Below, in pieces: positions 24,641 to 33,385 of a stretch of DNA of 64,000 bases; position 1 is the first letter of the stretch; each line of letters starts with the position of its first letter. The notes under the pieces are model-generated. The model did no database searches and was not told where the DNA came from. It was given only the letters and a program-made list of their open reading frames with translations. The stretch is from Aeromicrobium duanguangcaii (lineage in GTDB: Bacteria; Actinomycetota; Actinomycetes; Propionibacteriales; Nocardioidaceae): assembly GCF_024508295.1 (NCBI RefSeq), contig NZ_CP101990.1, forward strand, positions 1,736,001-1,800,000, read 5' to 3'. The position numbers were made by a program, and so were the translations under genes.

Positions 24641-26073
24641 CCCACAGCACCTTCCATTTGCAGTTCGATGAGTCGGTTCAGTTCCAGCGCGTACTCCATG
24701 GGCAGCTCGCGAGCGATGGGCTCGACGAAGCCTCGGACGATCATCGCCATGGCCTCGTCCTCACCCATGCCGCGCTGCATGAAGTAGAAGAGCTGGTCGT
24801 CGCTGACCTTGGAGACGGTCGCCTCGTGGCCGAGGGTCACGTCGTCCTCGCGGACATCGACGTACGGGTAGGTGTCCGAGCGGCTGATCTGGTCGACGAG
24901 CAGCGCATCGCACTTGACCGTGCTGGCCGAGCCGAAGGCACCCTCGTTGACCTGGAGCAGGCCGCGGTAGGACGTGCGGCCGCCGCCACGGGCGACGGAC
25001 TTGCTCAGGATCGAGCTCGACGTGTTCGGCGCGACGTGGACCATCTTGGCGCCGGTGTCCTGGTACTGGCCCTCGCCGGCGAAGGCGATCGACAGCGTCT
25101 CGCCCTTGGCGCCCTCGCCCATCAGGTAGACGGCCGGGTACTTCATGGTGACCTTGGAGCCGATGTTGCCGTCGACCCACTCCATCGTGGCGCCGGCTTC
25201 GCACGTGGCGCGCTTGGTGACCAGGTTGTACACGTTGTTCGACCAGTTCTGGATCGTCGTGTAGCGGACGCGAGCGCCCTTCTTCACGATGATCTCGACG
25301 ACCGCGGAGTGCAGCGAGTCGGTCTTGTAGATCGGCGCCGTGCAGCCCTCGACGTAGTGGATGTAGGAATCCTCGTCGGCGATGATTAGCGTCCGCTCGA
25401 ACTGGCCCATGTTCTCGGTGTTGATCCGGAAGTAGGCCTGCAGCGGGATGTCGACGTGGACGCCCTTGGGCACGTAGATGAACGAGCCGCCGGACCACAC
25501 GGACGTGTTCAGCGCGGCGAACTTGTTGTCGCCGACCGGGATCACGGTGCCGAAGTACTCCTGGAAGAGCTCGGGGTGCTCCTTCAGCGCGGTGTCGGTG
25601 TCGAGGAAGATGACGCCCTGCTGCTCCAGGTCCTCACGGATCTGGTGGTAGACGACCTCGGACTCGTACTGAGCGGCGACACCGGAGACCAGGCGCTGCT
25701 TCTCGGCCTCGGGGATGCCGAGGCGGTCGTACGTGTTCTTGATGTCCTCGGGCAGGTCGTCCCACGTGGTCGCCTGCTTCTCGGTCGACCGGACGAAGTA
25801 CTTGATGTTGTCGAAGTCGATCTGGTCCAGATCGGCGCCCCACGTCGGCATCGGCTTGCGGTTGAAGAGCTTGAGGCCCTTCAGGCGCAGGTCGAGCATC
25901 CACTGGGGCTCGCTCTTCTTGGCCGAGATGTCGCGCACGACGGCCTCGCTGAGGCCGCGCTGCGCGCTGGCTCCGGCGACGTCGGCGTCGTGCCAACCGA
26001 ACTCGTAGTTGCCGACTTCCTTCAAACCCGGGTTCAGGTCTTCGATCGAGGTCGTGTCGTTCGTGGTCGTCAT
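24637..26073 (-). CDS. sufB: Fe-S cluster assembly scaffold protein SufB
   Basis: 478 residues. Typical SufB blocks are [51 protein letters not shown] and [22 protein letters not shown]. SufB carries the nascent cluster. No intein is present, unlike in some mycobacterial SufB genes: the chain is collinear. The start at 26073 (MTTTNDTTS) has AAGGGGAG five bases upstream and overlaps the sufR stop by four bases. Confidence 0.96.
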   Translation of the reverse strand: MTTTNDTTSIEDLNPGLKEVGNYEFGWHDADVAGASAQRGLSEAVVRDISAKKSEPQWMLDLRLKGLKLFNRKPMPTWGADLDQIDFDNIKYFVRSTEKQATTWDDLPEDIKNTYDRLGIPEAEKQRLVSGVAAQYESEVVYHQIREDLEQQGVIFLDTDTALKEHPELFQEYFGTVIPVGDNKFAALNTSVWSGGSFIYVPKGVHVDIPLQAYFRINTENMGQFERTLIIADEDSYIHYVEGCTAPIYKTDSLHSAVVEIIVKKGARVRYTTIQNWSNNVYNLVTKRATCEAGATMEWVDGNIGSKVTMKYPAVYLMGEGAKGETLSIAFAGEGQYQDTGAKMVHVAPNTSSSILSKSVARGGGRTSYRGLLQVNEGAFGSASTVKCDALLVDQISRSDTYPYVDVREDDVTLGHEATVSKVSDDQLFYFMQRGMGEDEAMAMIVRGFVEPIARELPMEYALELNRLIELQMEGAVG

Positions 26074-26780
26074 GGCGACTCCCCTTCGTGGTGGGACACA
26101 GTGCTGGTGGTCTGGGTGGCGCGCGGCAGGTGCGTGGTGCACACGCCGTCGCCGTGGGCGATGGTGGCGAGTCGCTGGACATGGGAGCCCAGCAGGTCCG
26201 CGAAGACCTCGGTCTCGGCCTCGCACAGTTGGGGGAACTCCTCGGCGACGTGAGCCACCGGGCAGTGGTGCTGGCAGATCTGCTCTCCCAGCGGGGTCGA
26301 GCTGGCCGAGGCGGCGAAGCCGTCGTCGGTGAGGGCCTTGGCCAGCACCGATGCCTGCTCTTCGACCGGGACGCCGGACAGCAGCCGCTCGTAGCGGTTG
26401 CGGAAGTCGGCGAGCCGGTGCCGGGCGAAGTCCATGACGGCGGTGTCGCCGCCGGTGGCGCGCAGGAAGCGCAGCGCCTCGGCGGCGAGGTCGTCGTAGG
26501 AGTGGGCGAACGTGTCGCGACCGGCGGCGGTCAGGGCGAACACGCGGGCCGGGCGGCCGCGGCGCCGCTGGCCGCGGATGCGCTCCTCGTGCGACTCGAC
26601 GAGACCCTGCTCGACGAGGTGCTCGAGGTGGCGGCGGACGGCCGCGGGCGTGAGTCCGAGGCGGGAGGCCAGGCTCGTGGCGGTGCTCGGGCCGTTCTCC
26701 AGAATGCTCTCGGCCACGCGATCGCGCGTGGAGAGGTCGTCGACGGACGACACCTCTTGATCCACGCTCACGTATTTCAC
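26070..26780 (-). CDS. sufR: SufR-type Fe-S-binding transcriptional repressor
   Basis: About 236 residues. A winged-helix domain (about 16-90; [24 protein letters not shown] is helix-turn-helix) is followed by a sensor domain with four cysteines spaced C-x3-C-x12-C-x27-C ([10 protein letters not shown]..., QLCEAE..., GVCTTHL), fitting an Fe-S ligand set. SufR represses suf when its cluster is intact and releases it under iron or oxidative stress. It is the first gene of the operon it should control. The GTG at 26780 coincides with the predicted transcript start; GTGs at 26771 and 26765 are alternatives. Confidence 0.92.
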   Translation of the reverse strand: MKYVSVDQEVSSVDDLSTRDRVAESILENGPSTATSLASRLGLTPAAVRRHLEHLVEQGLVESHEERIRGQRRRGRPARVFALTAAGRDTFAHSYDDLAAEALRFLRATGGDTAVMDFARHRLADFRNRYERLLSGVPVEEQASVLAKALTDDGFAASASSTPLGEQICQHHCPVAHVAEEFPQLCEAETEVFADLLGSHVQRLATIAHGDGVCTTHLPRATQTTSTVSHHEGESP

Positions 26781-26816
26781 AACACCATTGTTGCGTTAAT
26801 GATTCCGCCCGTTCAA
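26780..26816 (-). promoter_or_regulatory. suf operon promoter with SufR operator
   Basis: On the minus strand, TTGAAC (26816 to 26811) is an 18-base spacer away from AACAAT (26792 to 26787). The perfect palindrome CAAC-N6-GTTG at 26780-26793 covers this -10 and reaches the first base of the sufR start. The form CAAC-N6-GTTG is, from memory, the one reported for Streptomyces SufR. A bound repressor would block polymerase, giving autoregulation of sufR-B-D-Rieske-C-S-U-T. Confidence 0.65.
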
Positions 26817-26871
26817 CGAAGGCTCACCTCACTGAGCCCTGCGTCGCGTGATCCGAGGCTAAGGTCGGCCC

Positions 26872-27930
26872 ATGGGGGCATCAGCAGCGGAGGTCGAGGC
26901 GGGCGGACGCACCGTGCGCGTCTCGAGCCCGGACCGGGTCATCTACGAGAAGACCGAGCGCACGCCGGACATCACGAAGCTCGAGGTCGTCGAGTACTTC
27001 GTCGCCGTCCAGGACGGGCTCATGCGGGCGCTGCGCGAGCGGCCGACGACGCTCGAGCGCTGGCCCAAGGGCGTGCGCGAGGACATGGTGATGGCGACCC
27101 GGGCCGACAGCCACGGCGACGCGTTCTACCAGAAACGCGTGCCCAAGGGCGCTCCCCCGTACCTCGAGACCGTGCGGATCCACTTCCCCTCCGGGCGGCG
27201 TGCCGACGAGATCTGCCCCACCGAGATCGCGGTCGCCGCCTGGGCGGCCCACATGGGCACGATCACCTTCCACCCGTGGCCCGTGCGACGGGCTGACGTC
27301 GACCACCCCGACGAGATCCGCATCGACCTGGACCCGCAGCCCGGCACGGACTTCAAGGACGCCCTGCGGGTGGCGAAGGTGGCCAAGGAGCTGCTGGAGG
27401 AGATCGGGATCCGCGGGTTCGCCAAGACCAGCGGCAACCGCGGCGTGCACATCTTCGCCCGGATCGAGCCGCGCTGGACCTTCACCGACGTGCGTCACGC
27501 GGCACTGGCCCTCGGCCGCGAGCTCGAGCGCCGCGACGACCGGGTCACCACCGCCTGGTGGAAGGAGGAGCGCGGCGAGACGATCTTCGTCGACTTCAAC
27601 CAGAACGCCCGGGACCGGACGATCGCCAGCGCCTATTCACTGCGGCCGAAGCCCGGGGCCCCGGTCTCCACTCCCCTGACCTGGGACGAGCTGCTCGCGG
27701 TGGAGGACCCGCGCGACTTCAACCTCACCACCGTGCCGCCGCTGCTCGAGCAGCGTCCCGATCCGTGGGGCGAGATCGACGACGTCCAGCACAGCCTACA
27801 GACGCTGCTGGACTGGTACGACCGCGACGAGGAGAACGGCCTGGGCGAGATGCCCTACCCGCCGGACTACCCGAAGATGCCGGGTGAGCCGCGCCGCGTC
27901 CAGCCCTCGCGCAAGAAGCAGGAGAGCTAG
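26872..27930 (+). CDS. LigD-type DNA polymerase/primase domain protein (PolDom, stand-alone)
   Basis: 352 residues consisting of the LigD polymerase domain only, with no ligase or phosphoesterase module. Landmarks are the N-terminal VSSPDRVIYE, FHPWPVRR, the two metal-binding aspartates in IDLDP (Asp152, Asp154), and SGNRGVHIF. This matches mycobacterial Prim-PolC, which fills short gaps with ribonucleotides in base-excision or end-joining repair together with LigC. A LigC-like ligase lies 4.3 kb away; no Ku gene is in the window. The ATG at 26872 follows TAAGGT by six bases (leaderless type). Confidence 0.9.
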   Translation: MGASAAEVEAGGRTVRVSSPDRVIYEKTERTPDITKLEVVEYFVAVQDGLMRALRERPTTLERWPKGVREDMVMATRADSHGDAFYQKRVPKGAPPYLETVRIHFPSGRRADEICPTEIAVAAWAAHMGTITFHPWPVRRADVDHPDEIRIDLDPQPGTDFKDALRVAKVAKELLEEIGIRGFAKTSGNRGVHIFARIEPRWTFTDVRHAALALGRELERRDDRVTTAWWKEERGETIFVDFNQNARDRTIASAYSLRPKPGAPVSTPLTWDELLAVEDPRDFNLTTVPPLLEQRPDPWGEIDDVQHSLQTLLDWYDRDEENGLGEMPYPPDYPKMPGEPRRVQPSRKKQES

Positions 27931-28114
27931 TCCGCGGACGGATCGACAGCGGTGGCCCGTGCGCCCTCGGGCGCGGATCAGGTTCTCGGCCTGCGAGTTC
28001 CGGCGCAGATGGGCGAAGGCCGTCTCGGCCTCGACGGTCGCGTCCTTGCACGTCCCGGAATCACCACGCCCGCCCCGCCGAGTGCACGGCGGGGCGGGCG
28101 CGGTGGCGGGACGA
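27931..28114. other. 184-bp intergenic region between PolDom and carboxypeptidase genes
   Basis: Holds the terminator at 28067-28100. Between 27935 and 28060 the minus strand reads, without a stop, as a coding-like frame with strong G/C third positions (TCKDATVEAETAFAHLRRNS, then QAENLIRARGRTGHR), but I find no start or ribosome site. It may be a decayed gene end; evidence is thin. Confidence 0.3.
28067..28100. terminator. bidirectional terminator hairpin
   Basis: Arms 28067-28080 and 28087-28100 form a perfect 14-bp, all-G/C stem with a six-base loop (AGTGCA). It lies between the convergent PolDom and M14 carboxypeptidase genes, 14 bases past the stop of the latter. Confidence 0.8.
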
Positions 28115-31100
28115 TCAGCGGCGGACCGTGATCTTGCCCTTCTTCGTGGCGGGCTTCACGTGGGCGTTGCCCAGATAGGACACCGTCACCCGCTTCGTCC
28201 CCCGGCTCAGGCGGGGCAGCTTGACCGAGCCCTTGCCCTTCGCGTTGATCGTGACCACGTACCCACGCGAGCCGACCCGCACGAGCGCCTTGCCGCGAGC
28301 ATTCACGCCCGCCGGGGCCTTGACCGTGACCGTGACCCGGGCGCGGGTCGTGGTCCTGACCTTCTTCGGCGTGACCTTGAGGCCGACCGTCGCCCGAGCC
28401 TTGGTCACCCGCAGGACGACCGGCTTCGACGAGCTTGCTGCCACGTCACCCGCGCCGCGGTACGTCGCGGTGATCACCCGCGCACCGGTGCGCGGGAACG
28501 CTCCGAGGGCGACCGTGGCGCGGCCGGCTCGGTCGAGGGTGACCGTGCGATGGCGGGCGCCGTCGACGAGGACGTCGACCCGTCCCGCACCCGCGGTGAC
28601 CTTGCCGTCGCGGTCGACCTTCACCGTGATGCTGGCCTTCGCGCCCTTCTTGCCCGCCTCGATGCTGCGCGGGGCGACCGTCAGGGCGACGGCGGCACTC
28701 GGCACGCCCGGGGCTGCCTGCACCTTCAGCGCCACGGGCTGCGAGGTGCTCCCCGCGAGCTCGGCGCTGCCGCCGTACTGCGCGGTGACCAGGCGCTGAC
28801 CGGCCGTGGGAATCGCCGGGAGGGCGACCTCCGCGGTGCCGTCCGCACCCAGGTTGGCCGACCCGACCGCCTCGTCGTCGACGAACACGGTGACGACTCC
28901 CTCGGGGTCGGGCTGGTCACCGGCGCCGGTGGCGGCCACCGCGATCGAGGCCGTGACCCCGGTCTTGCCCGCAGCGATCGTGTCCCGGTCGAGCGTCAGG
29001 GACGTCGACGTCGCCGGGAGCGGCGCCTCGTACCCGACCCGGGCGATCCACGTGCGGTAGTTGCCCTCACGCCCCGGGACGAAGTTCCGCTCGACGTTGC
29101 CCCGGCTGTCGACCGCGATCCAGCGGATCTCGGCGCCCTCGTCGACCTTGAGCCGCTCACCACCCTCACGCAGGCCGGCGGCCGCGTACATCGTCGAGCG
29201 CAGGTTCGGGACCGTCCCGTCGGTCGTGTAGAAGATGCTCGCCGGCTCGTTCGTCGTGAACTCGACGTTCACCTTGCCCTCCGTGGTGCTCGAGGTGACC
29301 TTCACCTCGCTGGTGGGCGACACCGTGTCGGTGTCGTGGTCGCGGGCGATGCGCAGCATCTCGATGAGGCCGTTGGAGAACTCCATGGCCTCCTGGTGGG
29401 CGCCCGGTCCCTTCGGGTCCGTCGCCTCGAACGGCGGCTGGAAGGTCGAGCCGACCTCGAAGTCCCACGCGTAGATCCCGTACTTGTACCAGAGCATGTC
29501 GCCGGAGTTGCCGGCCGCGGAGTACAGGGTGTCGACCACGCGACCGGTGCGCGCCGGGGTCACCGACAGGCCACGGTGGCGCTTGATGGCGGTGAGGATC
29601 CGCGAGGACGAGCCCTGGAACAGCGACTCCTCCTCAAGCGTCGGCTCGGGCGCGGTCACGCGGCCGGGGACCTTGTACGCCGCGGGCGACCACATGAAGT
29701 AGTTGCCCGAGCTGTGGACGTTCATCGACCACTTCATGTTCGGGTGCGCGGCGACCCAGTCCACGTTCCGTGCCTCGGGCTCGCTCAGCTCGGCCGGACC
29801 CGCGAAGGTGCCGCTCGTGCACACGTCGTTCGCGCCCGAGTAGCCGTCGAAGAAGCTGTACTCGTCGTAGTTGCGGTTGACGTCCACTCCCCACTGGTCG
29901 CGGCCGTTCGCGTCGGTGGCGCCGCCGTCGGCGCAGTGACGCGTCATGTTCTTGCGCTGCGAGTTGAAGTCGTAGAACGAGTAGTGGCCGCCGTCGGGGT
30001 TGACCGACGGGAGCACCCAGATCTCCAGGTTGTCCACGAGCTCGCGCGTCGGCGCGTGCGTCGCGTAGTTGCGCAGGAGCCGCTCGGCGGTCTCGAGCGT
30101 CACCAACGGCGGGACCCACTCACGCGCGTGCTCCTGCGCGTAGAAGAAGACGCCCGGCTTGGAGCCGTCGCGAACCTTGCCGATCTTGATGGCGTAGACC
30201 TCGTGCGGGTTGCGCGAGACGTACTCGGGCGCCTTGAGGTTGTCGCTCAGCGTCGTCTCGGGCGTCGCCGGGACGACACCGGTCCCCGCGTTGCCGCGGT
30301 AGGTGGAGGCCGAGACGAGCGCGCTCGCCTCGGGACTCGCCGCGACGGCGGCCGCGACCTCCGCGGCCGTGCTCGTGGCGACGCCCGTGCCGTCGGTGGC
30401 CGAGGAGATGGTGATCGCGCGGTCCGCGACCGTCACGCTCAGGGCCTGGTCCGCCGCGGTCGGGTGCACCACGCGCACCGTGATCCCGTTGCCTCCCTCG
30501 TGCCCCAGCTGCTTCGAGTCGAACGCCACCCGACGCGGGTCGTCCGCAGAGGTCGTCCCGGCCGGAACGACCGCCTGGGCCAGGCGACGGTAGCCGTTGG
30601 TCTTGTTGGGCAGCTCGACGATCTCGGCCAGCTGCGGGTAGTCGGTCGCCAGCTGGTGGATGCGGTCGTAGAGCTGCGTCGGATCGAGGTAGGACGTGAT
30701 GAAGTCCTGCTGGTAGCCGTCGCCCTTGAACGGGTCGGGCTCGTCGCCGGTGGGCAGCCAGTCCGTCACCTTGGCGATCGCGACGTCACCGCCGGGGCTG
30801 GTGATCCTGATCCGGTCCGGGCGGCTCGTCAGCGCCTGCTCGCCGGTCGTGGGGCTGGCGCCGCGGTGGTAGAGGTAGACGTTCGCGTCGACGAAGCGGT
30901 TGATCGTCTGGGTCCCGCCGCTGCCGAACGCCGTACCGGGACCGCTGTCGCGCTCCACCGTCAGCGCCGTGGTGGCGTCCTGCCCGTTCGCCCACTTCGC
31001 CTCGACCGACAGCACGGGCGTGCCGAACACGGTGTAGTACTCGGCGCGGGTGATCTTCACGTCGGAGACGTCGGGATGCGTCGCCTCGTCCGCGAAGGCC

Positions 31101-31507
31101 GCGTTGGCGGCCTTCGCGGCGCGGATCGTCGCGTCCCGCTGGTCGAGCGCGGCCTCGGTGTCCTGCTGCGTGTAGAGGGTCTCTCCGGTCTCGAAGCCCG
31201 CCGCGCGGAGCGCCTTGGCCTCGTTCCCCGTGATGATCGCGCGCACCTCGAGACCGCCCGGACGCTGTTCCACCCCGTGGTCGAGATCGACACCCGTCGC
31301 GACGAGCCGGTCGAGCTCGGCCGTGCCGGGCACCGTGATCGACACGACGGACGGCACCTCGTCCGGGAGGCGCTCGAGGGACACCGCGGCCGGGCCCGGA
31401 GGCGCGGCGGAGGCGACGGGAACGATGCTGGCCGCGGCAAGGGCGGGCAGCGCCAACGCAAGGACGGCCGCGGAGGCCTTCCTGCGCAGCGGGAGGAATG
31501 AGGCCAT
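28115..31507 (-). CDS. secreted M14 family zinc carboxypeptidase with insertion and Ig-like repeats
   Basis: 1130 residues. A signal peptide (about 1-34, SAAPPGP after it) is followed by an N-terminal region (about 40-300) and an M14 peptidase domain: zinc ligands His460/Glu463 (HAREW) and His598 (NVHSSGNYF), catalytic Glu684 (DFEVGS). A beta-rich segment of about 90 residues (roughly 345-425) interrupts the peptidase domain. Then come a CHB_HEX-like module (YTTDGTVP, about 770) and three Ig-like repeats (about 840-1130), each with an AGKxGxxASI or related start, ending in a Lys/Arg-rich tail. It should trim C-terminal residues from peptides outside the cell. A start at 31507 gives the signal peptide; AGGA lies ten bases upstream. 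Confidence 0.88.
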   Translation of the reverse strand: MASFLPLRRKASAAVLALALPALAAASIVPVASAAPPGPAAVSLERLPDEVPSVVSITVPGTAELDRLVATGVDLDHGVEQRPGGLEVRAIITGNEAKALRAAGFETGETLYTQQDTEAALDQRDATIRAAKAANAAFADEATHPDVSDVKITRAEYYTVFGTPVLSVEAKWANGQDATTALTVERDSGPGTAFGSGGTQTINRFVDANVYLYHRGASPTTGEQALTSRPDRIRITSPGGDVAIAKVTDWLPTGDEPDPFKGDGYQQDFITSYLDPTQLYDRIHQLATDYPQLAEIVELPNKTNGYRRLAQAVVPAGTTSADDPRRVAFDSKQLGHEGGNGITVRVVHPTAADQALSVTVADRAITISSATDGTGVATSTAAEVAAAVAASPEASALVSASTYRGNAGTGVVPATPETTLSDNLKAPEYVSRNPHEVYAIKIGKVRDGSKPGVFFYAQEHAREWVPPLVTLETAERLLRNYATHAPTRELVDNLEIWVLPSVNPDGGHYSFYDFNSQRKNMTRHCADGGATDANGRDQWGVDVNRNYDEYSFFDGYSGANDVCTSGTFAGPAELSEPEARNVDWVAAHPNMKWSMNVHSSGNYFMWSPAAYKVPGRVTAPEPTLEEESLFQGSSSRILTAIKRHRGLSVTPARTGRVVDTLYSAAGNSGDMLWYKYGIYAWDFEVGSTFQPPFEATDPKGPGAHQEAMEFSNGLIEMLRIARDHDTDTVSPTSEVKVTSSTTEGKVNVEFTTNEPASIFYTTDGTVPNLRSTMYAAAGLREGGERLKVDEGAEIRWIAVDSRGNVERNFVPGREGNYRTWIARVGYEAPLPATSTSLTLDRDTIAAGKTGVTASIAVAATGAGDQPDPEGVVTVFVDDEAVGSANLGADGTAEVALPAIPTAGQRLVTAQYGGSAELAGSTSQPVALKVQAAPGVPSAAVALTVAPRSIEAGKKGAKASITVKVDRDGKVTAGAGRVDVLVDGARHRTVTLDRAGRATVALGAFPRTGARVITATYRGAGDVAASSSKPVVLRVTKARATVGLKVTPKKVRTTTRARVTVTVKAPAGVNARGKALVRVGSRGYVVTINAKGKGSVKLPRLSRGTKRVTVSYLGNAHVKPATKKGKITVRR

Positions 31508-31549
31508 CAGCGTGGGTCCTGTCCATGGGCGACATGGGGGGGTGCCCAC

Positions 31550-31555
31550 ACCCTA
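31550..31555 (-). promoter_or_regulatory. candidate -10 of the carboxypeptidase gene
   Basis: TAGGGT on the minus strand, about 43 bases before the ATG at 31507, leaving room for a short leader. The -35 region is not recognisable. The rest of 31508-31636 holds a run of seven G (31536-31542) and the promoter of the DUF2510 gene. Confidence 0.3.
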
Positions 31556-31636
31556 GATGTAACGCAGGTCACACCGCCACCATCAGTCTTTCGGGAGCCT
31601 GCCCGGCCGGCCCGGTCCCGGCCGTATCCTCAACGC

Positions 31637-32269
31637 GTGAACCAGAAGGCGCCTGCGGGCTGGTACGACGATCCGGCCGGCAGCGGAGGCCAGCGGTTCT
31701 GGAACGGTCAGGCCTGGACCGAGCGGGTCGAGGGCGCGAAATCGGCGTCAGGTCGGGCCTCGTCCGACCGGCTGCCGGAGGGCTACATGATGCTCAACGG
31801 CGAACAGGTGCCGATCGGTCACAGCCTTCCCGAGCAGCCGCGCCGGTTCGGCCCCGTCGACGCGAAGAACCGCGGCGTCGTCGTCGCCGCGGCCGTCGTG
31901 ATCGGCGTCGTGGTGCTGTTCCTCCTGTCGTCGCTGGTCCCGACGGAGGACCCGGGGATCGACCTGGGCGACTGGTCCGGTGGCGATGGCGACTTCGCCG
32001 CCCGGTACACGCTCGAGGTCGACTCACGCGAGGGCACGGGCGTGGACGTGATCTGGTCCGACGGCACCGACGAGTACACCGAGACTGCGGTCGACCCGGG
32101 CTGGAGCACCGACATCGGCGCCGTGGACGGTGGGGTCCGCCTGGACGCGACGGCGAACGACGGCCGGGACATCCCCACGTGCCGCATCCTCGACGCGGAC
32201 GGGTCCGTCATCATCAAGGCCACGGCGGCCTTCCCCGGCGGGACGGCGACCTGCCGCTGGGACGACTAG
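31637..32269 (+). CDS. DUF2510 domain, single-pass membrane protein
   Basis: 210 residues. An N-terminal DUF2510 domain (about 5-32: PAGWYDDPAGSGGQRFWNG, QAWTERV), one membrane segment (about 80-98, VVVAAAVVIGVVVLFLLSSL) and a C-terminal extracytoplasmic domain of about 110 residues with two cysteines (IPTCRILDAD, GTATCRWDD). DUF2510 occurs on many actinobacterial membrane proteins; its function is unknown. The GTG at 31637 is six bases behind TATCCT (31625-31630), so the mRNA is probably leaderless. Confidence 0.82.
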   Translation: MNQKAPAGWYDDPAGSGGQRFWNGQAWTERVEGAKSASGRASSDRLPEGYMMLNGEQVPIGHSLPEQPRRFGPVDAKNRGVVVAAAVVIGVVVLFLLSSLVPTEDPGIDLGDWSGGDGDFAARYTLEVDSREGTGVDVIWSDGTDEYTETAVDPGWSTDIGAVDGGVRLDATANDGRDIPTCRILDADGSVIIKATAAFPGGTATCRWDD

Positions 32270-33354
32270 AGCAGGACGTTGTCGAGGTCGTAGCGGGCGA
32301 CCTCCTCCAGCTGCGCGTACGTGCACGACTCGGGCTCGCGGTCGGGGCGCCAGCGCTGGAACCGCGCGGTGTGGCGGAAGCGCGCCTGGTCGCCCTCGCC
32401 CTCCATGTGCTCGTAGGCGACCTCGACGACCCGCTCGGGCCGCAGCGGCACGAACGACAGGTCCTTGGTGCCCGTCCACCGGCTCTGCCCGCCCGGCAGC
32501 CGCCCGGACGCCTGCGCCTCGTCGTCGCGCCACCGGTCCCAGGGGTGCGACTCACCCGGCGCCAGCTCCAGCGGCGCGAGCTCCTCGACCAGCTCGGCCC
32601 GTCGGCTCTCGGTGAACGAAGCCGCGACACCGACGTGCTGCAGGCGCCCGTCGCCGGCGAACAGCCCCAGCAGCATCGAGCCGAGCAGCGGCCGCTCGGG
32701 CATCGAGTTCTTGTGGAGGCGGTAGCCGGCCACCACGACATCGGCGGTGCGCGCGTGCTTGACCTTCACCATCGTGCGGCCGTTCGGCGCATAGGGTCCG
32801 TCGAGGCGCTTCGCGATCACCCCGTCCAGCCCGGCGCCCTCGAAGATCGTGAACCAGCGCTGCGCCTCGTCCGGGTCCTGGGTGACGCGGGTGACGTGGA
32901 TCGGCGCGGTGGCCGCGGAGAGCGCCTCCACGAGCGCGGGCCGTCGGACTGCCAAGGGCTCGTCGACGAAGGAGCGGTCGCCGAGCGCGAGCAGGTCGAA
33001 GGCCACGAAGGAGGCCGGCGTCTCGTGGCTCAGCATCGTCACGCGCGACGCGGCCGGGTGGATGCGGTTGCTCAGCGCGTCGAAGCTCAGACGGCCGTCC
33101 ATCGCGATCACGATCTCGCCATCGAGGACGCAGCGCGCGGGGATGTGGGCGCGGATCGACTCCACGACGTCGGGGAAGTACCGAGTCAGCGGCTTCGTCG
33201 ACCGGCTGGTGATCTCGATCTCGTCGCCGTCTCGGAAGATCAGGGCCCGGAAGCCGTCCCACTTGGGCTCGTAGAGCAGGTCGTCGCCGCGGGGCACCTG
33301 TTGGGCGGACTTCGCGAGCATCGGCGAAACCGGCGGCATCACGGGCAGGTCCAT
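32266..33354 (-). CDS. ATP-dependent DNA ligase, LigC-like
   Basis: 362 residues: nucleotidyltransferase domain with adenylated Lys31 in EPKWDGFR, downstream motifs DGEIVI, FVAFDLLALG, GVIAKRLDGPY and TMVKVK, and an OB fold (about 210-362). No polymerase or nuclease module is fused. Mycobacterial LigC acts with the stand-alone PolDom in repair, and a PolDom gene lies nearby. The ATG at 33354 has AGG eight bases upstream; six codons further up is an alternative. Its stop overlaps the stop of the DUF2510 gene by four bases (convergent). Confidence 0.93.
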   Translation of the reverse strand: MDLPVMPPVSPMLAKSAQQVPRGDDLLYEPKWDGFRALIFRDGDEIEITSRSTKPLTRYFPDVVESIRAHIPARCVLDGEIVIAMDGRLSFDALSNRIHPAASRVTMLSHETPASFVAFDLLALGDRSFVDEPLAVRRPALVEALSAATAPIHVTRVTQDPDEAQRWFTIFEGAGLDGVIAKRLDGPYAPNGRTMVKVKHARTADVVVAGYRLHKNSMPERPLLGSMLLGLFAGDGRLQHVGVAASFTESRRAELVEELAPLELAPGESHPWDRWRDDEAQASGRLPGGQSRWTGTKDLSFVPLRPERVVEVAYEHMEGEGDQARFRHTARFQRWRPDREPESCTYAQLEEVARYDLDNVLL

Positions 33355-33373
33355 GGCTTCAACCTGCCACAAC

Positions 33374-33379
33374 TAGAAT
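33374..33379 (+). promoter_or_regulatory. -10 box of the ABC-ctaA operon
   Basis: TAGAAT, close to the TATAAT consensus, ends exactly six bases before the GTG start at 33386. No Shine-Dalgarno lies between. This is the clearest leaderless promoter in the window. Confidence 0.6.
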
Positions 33380-33385
33380 GTTCTG

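Noticed and set aside
24637..26073. Intein in sufB, known from mycobacteria
   Set aside because: The protein is 478 residues and collinear with intein-free SufB; no intein splice motifs are seen.
27884..31501. 1205-codon plus-strand open frame opposite the M14 carboxypeptidase
   Set aside because: It is the antisense shadow of a clear signal-peptide/M14/Ig protein; its translation is Arg/Val/Gly-rich with no family motif. Such frames are expected at this GC content.
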